DNA of 64,000 nucleotides, taken from Pseudomonas fluorescens (GTDB taxonomy: Bacteria; Pseudomonadota; Gammaproteobacteria; Pseudomonadales; Pseudomonadaceae). Made by a program: the position numbers and the translations under genes. The notes beneath the pieces are model-generated. The model saw nothing but the letters and a program-made list of their open reading frames with translations. It had not been told where the DNA came from and made no database searches. Every line of letters begins with the position of its first letter. The first letter of the stretch is position 1. Where the stretch lies: assembly GCF_001648775.1 (NCBI RefSeq), contig NZ_LVEJ01000025.1, positions 32,644 through 96,643 on the forward strand, given 5' to 3'. Shown piece by piece: positions 1-8,800 of this stretch.

Positions 1-458
1 AACATCGCGCCGAGCACACGGCTGGTGGTCGGGTGCTCAATGCTGCGGTGGTATTTGCAGTTGAGGTTGGCGGCAGTGAAATGCACGCGACCGTCTGCAG
101 TGTCGGCACTCGGGCTGACCGTGGCGGCGTTGGCCACCCACATGCTCGACGCCGAGCAACTGGCGACCAGCAGCGGCATGGCTTCTTTGGCGGCGCGCTC
201 GATCACTTGCGCGTCAGTGCCGCTGAAACCCAGACGGCGCAGAGCGGCCACGTCCGGGCGTTCCTGTGGCGCCAGCACGCCTTGCTGAAAGCCCATTTCC
301 ATCAGCGCTTTCATCTTCGCCAGACCTTGCAGCGCCGCTTCCTTCGGGTTCGAGGATTGCTGGCTGTTGCTCTGCGAGGCAACGTTGCCGTAGGACAGAC
401 CACCGTAGTTATGGGTCGGCCCCACTAGACCGTCAAAATTGACTTCATAGGATTTCAT
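1..458 (-). CDS. astB: N-succinylarginine dihydrolase, N-terminal part (cut by window edge)
   Basis: The 152 N-terminal codons are present; the rest lies left of the window. The product hydrolyses N2-succinylarginine to succinylornithine, CO2 and two ammonia in the cytoplasmic arginine succinyltransferase (AST) pathway. The start reads MKSYEVNFDGLVGPTHNYGG, the conserved N-terminus of AstB, and later residues (ASSMWVANAATVSPS) fit the family's guanidine-modifying fold. It is the last visible gene of the aruCFGDB order and is separated from astD by 139 nt containing a REP pair, so it may be read from the operon transcript through that structure. Confidence 0.93.
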   Translation of the reverse strand, partial: MKSYEVNFDGLVGPTHNYGGLSYGNVASQSNSQQSSNPKEAALQGLAKMKALMEMGFQQGVLAPQERPDVAALRRLGFSGTDAQVIERAAKEAMPLLVASCSASSMWVANAATVSPSADTADGRVHFTAANLNCKYHRSIEHPTTSRVLGAM

Positions 459-526
459 CAGCGAGGCTCCACGAGAATCTGTTGTTATAGGCTTCAGTAA
501 CTGTTCTTTTTGACCGAGGTGCGGCC

Positions 527-591
527 TTCGCGAGCAAGCTCGCTCCCACAGGGATCTTCATCGCACTTGTGGGAGCGAGCTTGCTCGCGAA
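527..591. repeat. REP inverted pair R1
   Basis: Two REP copies face each other in the order TTCGCGAGCAAGCTCGC...GCGAGCTTGCTCGCGAA with an 18-nt spacer. It lies in the astD-astB gap inside the operon. The topology (REP arms pointing outward) matches R4, R5 and R6 and is opposite to the other seven pairs in this window. Confidence 0.9.
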
Positions 592-597
592 TGGGCA

Positions 598-2064
598 TCA
601 CGCCATCTTCACGCCGGGTGTCAGAGAGGCTGGCAACACCAGGCTCGGGGTTTCCAGCGACGCCACCGGGTACGCGCAATAATCCGCCGCGTAATAGGCA
701 CTGGCGCGATGGTTGCCCGAAGCCCCGACACCACCGAACGGCGCGCTGCTCGCAGCACCGGTCAGTTGTTTGTTCCAGTTGACGATGCCGGCGCGGCTTT
801 CCAGCCAGAACTGCTGATAACGCGCTTCGGAGTCCGACAGCAAACCAGCGGCCAAGCCATAAGCAGTGTCGTTGGCTTCAGCGATCGCCGCTGCAAAATC
901 AACGTAGCGAATCACTTGCAGCAACGGGCCGAACAGTTCTTCGTCCGGACGCTCGGCCACCGCCGTGACATCAAGAATGCCTGGGGTTAGCAACGCGGCT
1001 TGCGCCTGTGGCTGAGTCATCGCCAGCAGCGACACTGCGCCATTGGCCAGCAGATGCTCCTGAGCATCCATCAGCGCTTTCGCCGCGCCGAGGGAAATCA
1101 CCGAGCCCATGAACGGCGCCGGTTGTTGATCGAATGCGCCAACCTCAATGGTCGCGCTGACTTCAACCAGACGCTGCAACAGGCTGTCGCCCCACGCGCC
1201 TTGCGGCACCAGCAGGCGGCGTGCACAGGTGCAACGCTGGCCGGCAGAGATGAACGCCGACTGAATAATCGTGTAGACCGCCGCATCCAGATCCGCGACC
1301 TGATCAACCACCAGCGGGTTATTACCGCCCATTTCCAGCGCCAGAATCTTGTCCGGACGACCGGCGAATTGCTGATGCAGATGATTACCCGTGCGGCTGG
1401 AACCGGTGAAGAACAGGCCATCGATGCCCGGGTTCGCCGCCAGCGCGATGCCGGTTTCGCGAGCGCCTTGCAGCAGGTTCAACACGCCTGCCGGCAGACC
1501 GGCTTCGATCCAGCACTTGACCGTCAGCTCGGCGACTTTCGGGGTCAGTTCGCTTGGTTTGAACAGCACGCTGTTACCCGCCAGCAACGCCGGCACGATG
1601 TGACCGTTAGGCAAGTGGCCGGGGAAGTTGTAAGGGCCGAACACCGCGACCACGCCGTGTGGTTTGTGGCGCAGCACGGCGGTGGCGTCGCCCAACGGGC
1701 CGCTCTTCTCGCCGGTACGCTCGCGGTAGCTCTGCACCGAAATCGCGATCTTGTTGACCATGCTGGTCACTTCGGTCGCCGATTCCCACAGCGGTTTGCC
1801 GGTCTCTTCACCAATGGTGCGGGCCAGTTCGTCAGCGTGGTTTTTCAGCGACGCGGCGAAAGCCTCCAGCACCGTGATGCGCTCGTCCAGCGTAAGACGC
1901 GCCCAACCCGGAAATGCCTGACGTGCAGCTTGCACCGCCGATTCAACCTGAGCGGCAGTAGCGCCCTCCCCCGACCACAGCACTTGCTGGGTCACCGGGT
2001 TCAGCGATTGAAAGGCTTCGCCCTGACCGGCCAACCACTCACCTGCGATGTATAGCGAATTCAT
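598..2064 (-). CDS. astD: N-succinylglutamate 5-semialdehyde dehydrogenase
   Basis: NAD-dependent aldehyde dehydrogenase that oxidises succinylglutamate semialdehyde to succinylglutamate, the fourth AST step (named aruD in P. aeruginosa). The 488-residue length is normal for the family. The ALDH motif LEMGGNNP is visible and the catalytic Cys lies in SAGQRCTCARR. The N-terminus MNSLYIAGEWLAGQG is the usual AstD start. Its ATG overlaps the last base of the aruG stop codon (TAATG), which implies translational coupling. The C-terminus is followed by REP pair R1. Confidence 0.96.
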   Translation of the reverse strand: MNSLYIAGEWLAGQGEAFQSLNPVTQQVLWSGEGATAAQVESAVQAARQAFPGWARLTLDERITVLEAFAASLKNHADELARTIGEETGKPLWESATEVTSMVNKIAISVQSYRERTGEKSGPLGDATAVLRHKPHGVVAVFGPYNFPGHLPNGHIVPALLAGNSVLFKPSELTPKVAELTVKCWIEAGLPAGVLNLLQGARETGIALAANPGIDGLFFTGSSRTGNHLHQQFAGRPDKILALEMGGNNPLVVDQVADLDAAVYTIIQSAFISAGQRCTCARRLLVPQGAWGDSLLQRLVEVSATIEVGAFDQQPAPFMGSVISLGAAKALMDAQEHLLANGAVSLLAMTQPQAQAALLTPGILDVTAVAERPDEELFGPLLQVIRYVDFAAAIAEANDTAYGLAAGLLSDSEARYQQFWLESRAGIVNWNKQLTGAASSAPFGGVGASGNHRASAYYAADYCAYPVASLETPSLVLPASLTPGVKMA

Positions 2065-3089
2065 TATTTCGACTCCCGTGCAGCGGACAACGCCACGGCG
2101 CGCACTTGATCGCCAGCGTTGAGTTGAAGACGTTTGGCGGTCTGCTGATCGACCACCAGCGTACCGGCGGCGAGACGCGCCGGTGCAGCGGTGATGCGGC
2201 AGTCTTCGCGCTTGCGGTTATGGATGATGAACGGCGTGGCGTCGTCGCCCGGTGTGCCGACGGCCAGCACCAGCGCTTCACTGTCACGCACCGCGCGGAT
2301 CTTGCCGGTTTCGCATTCGATAGCGGGACCTGCGTCGAAGATGTCGACGTAGCCCTGATAGCTGAACCCTTCGCCCTTGAGCATCGCCAGGGCCGGCTCG
2401 GTGTCCGGGTGCACCTGGCCGATGACGTTACGTGCGCCTTCAGAGAGGAAGCAGGTGTACAGCGGGAATTTCGGCATCAGTTCAGCGATGAAGGCCTTGT
2501 TGCCGACACCGGTGAGGTAATCGGCCTGGCTGAATTCCATCTTGAAGAAGTGCCGACCGAGGCTTTCCCAGAACGGCGAACGGCCGGCGTCATCGGAGAC
2601 GCCGCGCATTTCGGCAATGATCTTGTTGCCGAACAGTTCCGGGAATTCGGCAATGAACAGCATCCGCGCCTTCGACAGCATCCGGCCGTTCAGACCACTG
2701 CGGTAATCGGCGTGCAGGAACAGCGAGCACAGCTCGGAATTACCGGTCAGGTCGTTGGCCAGAAACAGCGTCGGAATCTCGCGATAGATATTCAGTTCTT
2801 GCGAGGCGCTGACGGTCAGGCCGACACGGAAGTTGTACCAAGGCTCACGCATACCGACCGCGCCAGCAATGGCGGAAATCCCCACCACGCGGCCGTCGTC
2901 GTCTTCGAGCACGAACAGGTAGTCCGCATCACCACGGCCAGCTTCGCCGCGAAAAGTCTTCTCGGCCCAGCCGACCCGATGGGCCAGACGTTCTTCGTTG
3001 GCCGGCAAAGTCGTGAGGCCCGTGCCGGTGCTGCGGGCCAGGTCGATCAGCGCGGATAAATCGCTGCTGCGTACGGGACGAACAATCAT
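2064..3089 (-). CDS. aruG: Arginine N-succinyltransferase, beta subunit
   Basis: Transfers succinyl from succinyl-CoA to the alpha-amino group of arginine, the first AST step. The 341-residue protein begins MIVRPVRSSDL, has the AstA-family GNAT-like fold, and is clearly homologous to the adjacent aruF product along its length (for example LTGNS and IFDAGP against LTGNS and IFDGGP). Pseudomonads use two different subunits, where enterobacteria have one AstA. A GAGGAGAT Shine-Dalgarno precedes the ATG. The gap to aruF is 51 nt. Confidence 0.94.
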   Translation of the reverse strand: MIVRPVRSSDLSALIDLARSTGTGLTTLPANEERLAHRVGWAEKTFRGEAGRGDADYLFVLEDDDGRVVGISAIAGAVGMREPWYNFRVGLTVSASQELNIYREIPTLFLANDLTGNSELCSLFLHADYRSGLNGRMLSKARMLFIAEFPELFGNKIIAEMRGVSDDAGRSPFWESLGRHFFKMEFSQADYLTGVGNKAFIAELMPKFPLYTCFLSEGARNVIGQVHPDTEPALAMLKGEGFSYQGYVDIFDAGPAIECETGKIRAVRDSEALVLAVGTPGDDATPFIIHNRKREDCRITAAPARLAAGTLVVDQQTAKRLQLNAGDQVRAVALSAARESK

Positions 3090-3140
3090 GCTATCTCCTC
3101 AAACGGGCCGCTTTCGCCACCCGTGAAACTCGCTAAGGCG

Positions 3141-4160
3141 TTAAACCGCCACCAGGCGCACGCTGGCACCTTCACCGACGCCCAGGGCTTCGGCCGCTTC
3201 CAGATCCAGAGTCACCGGTTTGCCCGGTGCGTAATCCAGCTCCAGCAACACCGCGCGGTAATCCTGCAACTGCGCGTTGGCCACCAAATACTGGCGCCCG
3301 GCGCCTTTGACCGGCTCGCCGATCTTCACCGGCACCACACGGCTCTGGGCGATCGAACGGATCCCCGAAACACGTGCATGCAGGGTTGGGCCGCCGTCGA
3401 AAATGTCGATGTAGTGATCGGTCTCGAAGCCTTCGCGCATCAGGATGTCGAAGGTGATCTGCGCACGCGGGTGCACCTGGCCCATCGCCTCTTGGGCGGA
3501 GTCCGGCAGCAGCGGCACGTAGATCGGGTAATGCGGCATCAGCTCGGCAAGGAACGTACGGCTTTTCAGCCCGCACAGACGCTCGGCTTCGGCGTAATTG
3601 AGGTCGAAGAAATTGCGACCGATCGCGTCCCAGAATGGCGAGTCGCCGTTCTCGTCGCTGTAACCGACGATCTCGGTCACCACCGAATCGGCGAAACGCT
3701 CCGGGTGGCTGGCGACGAACAGCAGACGGCCACGGGAGTTGAGTTCCGACCACGGCGAGCCGACCAGCTCGCGCTGTACGTAGAAACTGGTGAGCAAGCT
3801 GTTGCCGGTCAGGTCGTGGCACTGCGAAAGCACGTGGATCTTGTTGTGGATCTTCAGCTCGCGCGAAGCATGCACAAAGGTCTCGTTGCGGAAGCTGTAG
3901 AACGGTTCCGAGTAACCGGCCGAAGCAACAATCGCCGAGCAGCCGACCAGTTTGCCGGTGGCGGAATCTTCGAGGACGAAGAAATAGCTTTCCTCGCCGT
4001 TGAAGCTCACTTCGGCGGCGAACGAGGCTTCGCTCGCGGCGATCTTGTCGCTCAGACGTTCCACGTCATCCGGCAAGGAAGTGACACCAATCGGGCTGTC
4101 CGCAGCCAGACGCTGTACCTCGCCCAGATCAGCCATTTGCGCAGGGCGCATCACCAGCAT
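3141..4160 (-). CDS. aruF: Arginine/ornithine N-succinyltransferase, alpha subunit
   Basis: Partner of aruG in the heteromeric succinyltransferase of arginine catabolism. I chose the start MLVMRPAQ because AAAGGAG lies 7 nt upstream; a start 16 codons earlier (MSGVFFCEF) has no such site. The 339-residue product keeps the family blocks IGVTSLPDD, SFYVQREL, LAELMPHYPIYVPLL and IFDGGPTL. Upstream, the gap to aruC holds REP pair R2 and a perfect hairpin, so expression relative to aruC could be uncoupled. Confidence 0.94.
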   Translation of the reverse strand: MLVMRPAQMADLGEVQRLAADSPIGVTSLPDDVERLSDKIAASEASFAAEVSFNGEESYFFVLEDSATGKLVGCSAIVASAGYSEPFYSFRNETFVHASRELKIHNKIHVLSQCHDLTGNSLLTSFYVQRELVGSPWSELNSRGRLLFVASHPERFADSVVTEIVGYSDENGDSPFWDAIGRNFFDLNYAEAERLCGLKSRTFLAELMPHYPIYVPLLPDSAQEAMGQVHPRAQITFDILMREGFETDHYIDIFDGGPTLHARVSGIRSIAQSRVVPVKIGEPVKGAGRQYLVANAQLQDYRAVLLELDYAPGKPVTLDLEAAEALGVGEGASVRLVAV

Positions 4161-4208
4161 GGTGTCACTCCTTTCTCTTATAAACTCACAGAAAAAAACA
4201 CCGGACAC

Positions 4209-4298
4209 TGTGGGAGCGAGCTTGCTCGCGAAAGCGGTGTATCAGTCAGCATAGATGGCGACTGAAACTCCCTCTTCGCGAGCAAGCTCGCTCCCACA
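4209..4298. repeat. REPIN-type REP doublet R2
   Basis: TGTGGGAGCGAGCTTGCTCGCGAA and its reverse complement flank about 42 nt containing GGTGTATCAGTCAGCAT, a spacer shared with R3 and R7-R11. It is inside the aruC-aruF gap. The shared spacer suggests that the whole doublet moved as one unit. Confidence 0.9.
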
Positions 4299-4326
4299 AT
4301 GAATCTCACCGGCATCAAAAATTGGG

Positions 4327-4357
4327 TTCGACGCCTGAAAAAACTCCAGGCGTCGAA
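4327..4357 (-). terminator. Intercistronic hairpin between aruC and aruF
   Basis: A perfect 11-bp stem (TTCGACGCCTG / CAGGCGTCGAA) with a 9-nt loop lies directly after the aruC stop in minus-strand reading. It is followed by CCCAATTTTTG, a weak T-run, so it could act as a leaky terminator or a 3'-end stabiliser. Confidence 0.6.
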
Positions 4358-4364
4358 GGGTCTA

Positions 4365-5585
4365 TCAGGCTTGCGTCAGTGCTGCAGCGGCGCGTTCGAA
4401 ACGGTCCAGACCGGCATCGATATCAGCGTCTTCCACCACCAGGCTCGGGGCGAAACGGATCACGTCCGGGCCGGCTTGCAGAATCATCAGGCCTTCTTTT
4501 TCAGCGGCGTTGAAGATGTCTTTGGCCTTGCCTTTCCAGGCATCGCTGAGCACGCAACCGATCAGCAGACCGAGACCACGCACCTGAGTGAACAGGCCGT
4601 ATTTCTCGCCGATCTGCTCAAGGCGCGCCTTGAACTTGTCGTGCTTGGCGTTCACGCCGTTCAGCACTTCAGGGGTGTTGATCACGTCAATCACCGCTTC
4701 CGCGACTGCGCACGCCAGCGGGTTGCCGCCGTACGTGGTGCCGTGAGTGCCAACGACCAGATGTTTGGCCAACGCTTCGGTGGTCAACATTGCCGCGATC
4801 GGGAAACCGCCGCCCAGGCTCTTGGCGCTGGTGAGGATGTCCGGGGTCACGCCGTAATGCTGGTAGGCGAACAGCTTGCCGCTGCGGCCCATGCCGGTTT
4901 GCACTTCGTCGAACACCAGCAGCGCGTTGTTGGCGTCGCACAGTTCGCGGGCACCTTGCAGGTAAGCCAGTTCGGCCGGCAGCACGCCGCCCTCGCCCTG
5001 GATCGGTTCCAGCACAACCGCGCAGGTCTTGTCGGAAACCGCTGCTTTCAGTGCGGCCAGGTCGTTGTAAGGCACGTGGGTGATGCCGGTGATTTTCGGG
5101 CCGAAACCGTCGGAGTACTTCGACTGGCCACCGACATTGACGGTGAACAGGGTGCGACCGTGGAAGCTGTTCAGCGCCGCAATGATTTCGTACTTCTCAG
5201 TGCCGAAACGGTCGAACGCAACGCGACGGGCCAGCTTGAACGCGGCCTCGTTGGCTTCAGCGCCCGAGTTGCAGAAGAACACGCGCTCGGCGAACGTGGC
5301 GTCGATCAGCTTGTGCGCCAGGCGCAGCGCTGGCTCGTTGGTGAACACGTTGGACACGTGCCACAGCTTGTTCGCCTGTTCGGTCAATGCACCGACCAGC
5401 GCCGGGTGCGCGTGGCCCAATACGTTAACGGCAATCCCGCCGGCGAAGTCGATCAGCTCGCGGCCGGCCTGATCCCAGACGCGGGAACCGGCGCCACGCA
5501 CCGGAATGAAAGCGGCAGGCGCGTAGTTGGGAACCATTACCTGGTCGAAATCGGCGCGTTGTACCGCAGCGTGCTCAACGGACAT
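4365..5585 (-). CDS. aruC: Succinylornithine/acetylornithine aminotransferase
   Basis: Class III PLP-dependent transaminase of 406 residues. It converts succinylornithine plus 2-oxoglutarate to succinylglutamate semialdehyde and glutamate, and in pseudomonads it usually also serves acetylornithine in arginine synthesis. Visible motifs are the cofactor region FCNSGAEANEAAFKLAR, the LVFDEVQTGMGRSG block, and the Schiff-base lysine in TSAKSLGGGFPI. AGGAGA precedes the ATG. It is the first gene of the aru cluster, with ArgR-like half-sites 90-145 nt upstream. Confidence 0.95.
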   Translation of the reverse strand: MSVEHAAVQRADFDQVMVPNYAPAAFIPVRGAGSRVWDQAGRELIDFAGGIAVNVLGHAHPALVGALTEQANKLWHVSNVFTNEPALRLAHKLIDATFAERVFFCNSGAEANEAAFKLARRVAFDRFGTEKYEIIAALNSFHGRTLFTVNVGGQSKYSDGFGPKITGITHVPYNDLAALKAAVSDKTCAVVLEPIQGEGGVLPAELAYLQGARELCDANNALLVFDEVQTGMGRSGKLFAYQHYGVTPDILTSAKSLGGGFPIAAMLTTEALAKHLVVGTHGTTYGGNPLACAVAEAVIDVINTPEVLNGVNAKHDKFKARLEQIGEKYGLFTQVRGLGLLIGCVLSDAWKGKAKDIFNAAEKEGLMILQAGPDVIRFAPSLVVEDADIDAGLDRFERAAAALTQA

Positions 5586-5658
5586 CGGAGTCTCCTGATG
5601 AGAAGCACTCGCCTGAAACTGGCGAGCTTGGTGAGGATTGTAAGGACAGTTTTCCGCC

Positions 5659-5730
5659 CGGCCTTGTCGCCAAGCGACAACTTCTTATAGCGCAAACCCC
5701 GGATTTTCACGGGTTTACGGCAATGCGACA
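5659..5730 (-). promoter_or_regulatory. Two ArgR-type half-sites upstream of aruC
   Basis: The minus strand has TGTCGC-N8-AA at 5730-5715 and again at 5679-5664, in the same orientation. Both fit the published Pseudomonas ArgR half-site TGTCGC-N8-AA-N5 in the invariant positions. The second is also a near-perfect palindrome (TTGTCGC/GCGACAA), so it matches on both strands. The spacing between the two TGTCGC boxes is 51 bp, about five helical turns. ArgR induction of aruC by arginine is known in P. aeruginosa; use of these exact sites is inferred. Confidence 0.75.
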
Positions 5731-5889
5731 AATAGCGTCGCAAAGGCGCAGTTTAAACTGTCACCGGCGAAATACGGCAGGCCCGGGAGGATATCAACTC
5801 AGATCCGCCTCGCCGGTATAAATATGTACCGCACCGACAGCACAGTCTTTTGATTTGCTGGCCACTTTCCCGCCGCCAAGGATTGGCCG

Positions 5890-8800
5890 ATGCAACCCAG
5901 CGAAGCACTCTCCCCCGCCCTGAGCGCCGATGCGCTCAGCCCCCGCGCCGACGCCCACTATCTGCATCTGCAGGCCAGCCTGCCGCAGTGGCTCGGCAAT
6001 CTGTCAGATGCCAGACGCCAGGCATTGAAAACCACTCAACCCGCCCAGCCACAAACGCTCCAGACCCTGCCGGCAGGCCAGCACCAGTTATTGAAAACGC
6101 TCAACGCCGCACACTGGAGCGCACAAAGCGCAGTCGACCAGCGTCTTCAAGACTTCAAAGATGCCAGCACCTTTGCCGAGCCCTTGTTGAAGGCTGCGCT
6201 GAAAACCCGCTTCGATCTGGATCTGGACGTCAGGACCACATTCCTGCGTCTGTACCTGCCCAGCACCCTCCCGCTGTTTGCGCTCGACAGCGGCGGTGCG
6301 CGCACCTGGACCGTGTCCCTGCTGGATGCGGCGCTGCACAACTTCGAGCAGAAAGAGACCGAGGACGACGCTTATGAAGCGGCATCGACCTTCATTACCC
6401 AGCCTTCGGCCAGCGGCCAGTTCGACACGCTGCCGCAGGTCAAGGCAAAGCTCAGCATCGCGGCCTTCACCGGGTTGTGCCGAGCGCTGGATATCGGCGC
6501 GCAGTACAGGGCGTATCTGCAACAACACCTGGGCTTCAGCGACCCGGCGAACGCGGCGGACTTGCGGCAAAAGATCGACAAGAGTCAGCGGGCTGCGCTG
6601 CACGCCGCGCTGCAGTTTGCGCGGATGAACCGCGACATCAGTGAAGGCTACTTCCGTACGATCAGCGCCCTGGCTGAAGGCCTTCCTCATCTGCGGATCA
6701 ACGGCCAGCCGCTGCAATGCCACAGCCTGACGATGATGGCCGCGCCCCTCAGCGACATCATTGTCTTCGCACCGCCGGCGGACGAACCGCGCACCATTGC
6801 CCGAGTGGTCGCCTATGTGCCGGATGACCCGCAGCATCCGATCAAGGAGTACGCCTCGTCCGCCGAAATGGAAGTCGAATTGACCCGCCAGTTGCGCTGC
6901 GCCGACTACCAGAAATTCTTCAGCCGCTTCATCCTTCACGACCAGCGCGGTGTGTTCTTTTCCAGCCTCAACAATCGCCTGAGTCGAGTGACCTGGCACG
7001 CGCCGGAGCCGGGCAGTCAAGCGCCGGCATGGCGCGACACGCCCTTCGAGCGGCCCGACCTGCAACTGGCCGCCACACCGATTCGCCTCGAACTGTGGGA
7101 GCACCTGTATCAGGGCAAGCTGAACAAAATCCTCAATGACGCTCGGGTCATCGCCGTCGCCACCGCCACGGTCGATTCGCGGGCGCGCTGGGCGCTATGG
7201 GATTCCTTTGTCGGGATCGCCTCGGCTATTGTGCAAACCGCCGCGTTCATCATTGCGCCGTTCGTGCCGGTGCTCGGGGAAATGGTGATGGCGTACATGG
7301 CCTATCAGTTTCTCGACGAGGTGTTCGAGGGCATCGTCGACTGGTCAATGGGCCAGAGCGCCGAGGCGATCCAACATTTGATCGGCACCGTTGAGTCGCT
7401 GATTCAACTGGGCGGTTTCGCGGTCGGTGGCGCCATCGCCGTCGGCGAATTTCGTAACGTCCTGCCCAAGGACATCGTCGCTTTCATCGACCGCTTCAAC
7501 CCCGTGCAAATGCCCGACGGTCAAACCCGCTACTGGCAACCCGATCTTGGCCGCTACGCACAAAATATCGCCCTGGATGCGCAATCGCGGCCCAATGAAC
7601 TGGGCCTGCTTCAATACCAGCAAAAGCAACTGCTGCCGCTGGACAACGCGCATTTCGCCGTGAGCGAAGGCCAGGTTCCCGGTCAGTACCGCATCGAACA
7701 CCCCAGCCGCCCCGAGGCTTACCGACCGCGGGTGCGCCATAACGGCGACGGCGCCTGGCACAGCGAACTCGAACAACCGCTGGAATGGGACACACCGACG
7801 GCGCTGCGGCGCATTGGTCATTCGGTTGAATCACTGACGCCGGCGCAACGCGAGCGCGTGCTGCACATCAGCGGCGTCGACGAGCATGCCCTGCGCCAGA
7901 TGCACGCCGACCAGCAACCGCTGCCGCCGTTGCTGGCCGACAGCATTGCGCGCTTTACCATCGATCAGGATCTGCAGCGGTTGATCGAACAACTGGGCAG
8001 CGAGTCCGCCGCGCAGTATCGCGCCGCTGACCCGAGCACTCAGTTGCAACTGCTCAGCGAATACGGACGCTGGCCTGCCGACAAACGTCTGCGTCTGATC
8101 AATCAGCAAGGCGAAGTCATTTGGCAGTCGACAACCGACGAAACCTTGCCCGTCACCGACCTTCATGCAGACAACCTGATCGAAGGCGACCTGCTCAAGA
8201 CGTTGCTGCAAACACTCGACGAACAAGACGCCAAAGCGTTGCTGGGCGAAGCCTTCGCCGACGCTGATCTGCCGCTGGACGTGCGCTCGCACAACTTGCG
8301 CCGGCAACTGCTGCAACACGCCAACGCCCAGCGCAACACGTTGTTTGAATCGCGCTATCGGGACCTGCCCCGAACTGACGATCCATTGTTCGACAACATC
8401 GCCGAGCATGCGCCGTCGCTGCCCACAGCCGTCACTGAAGCGCTGCTCAACGATGCCAGCGGCGATGAACTGTTGCTGATCAGCGAAGGGCAAGTTCCGC
8501 CGCGTCAGCAAGCCTTGATTCAGCTCGCCAGTGAAGAAGTACGCGTGGCGCGCGCGTTCGAAGGGCTGGAGCTGGACTCGGTGAACAATCCCGACAGCGA
8601 CACGCTGGCCCTGCACAGCCTGCGCTTCGTACCCGGCTGGACCGGTGAGGTGCGCATGGAAATCCGCGACGGGCGCTATGAAGGTAAGTTGCTCGACAGC
8701 ACCGGCCGCGCCGATGCACCGGCGCAAAAAGTGTTGGTCAGGCAGAACGATGGTCGCTACCAGCCGTTCGATGAGCGCGGCCAGGAACTGCATTCGGCGA

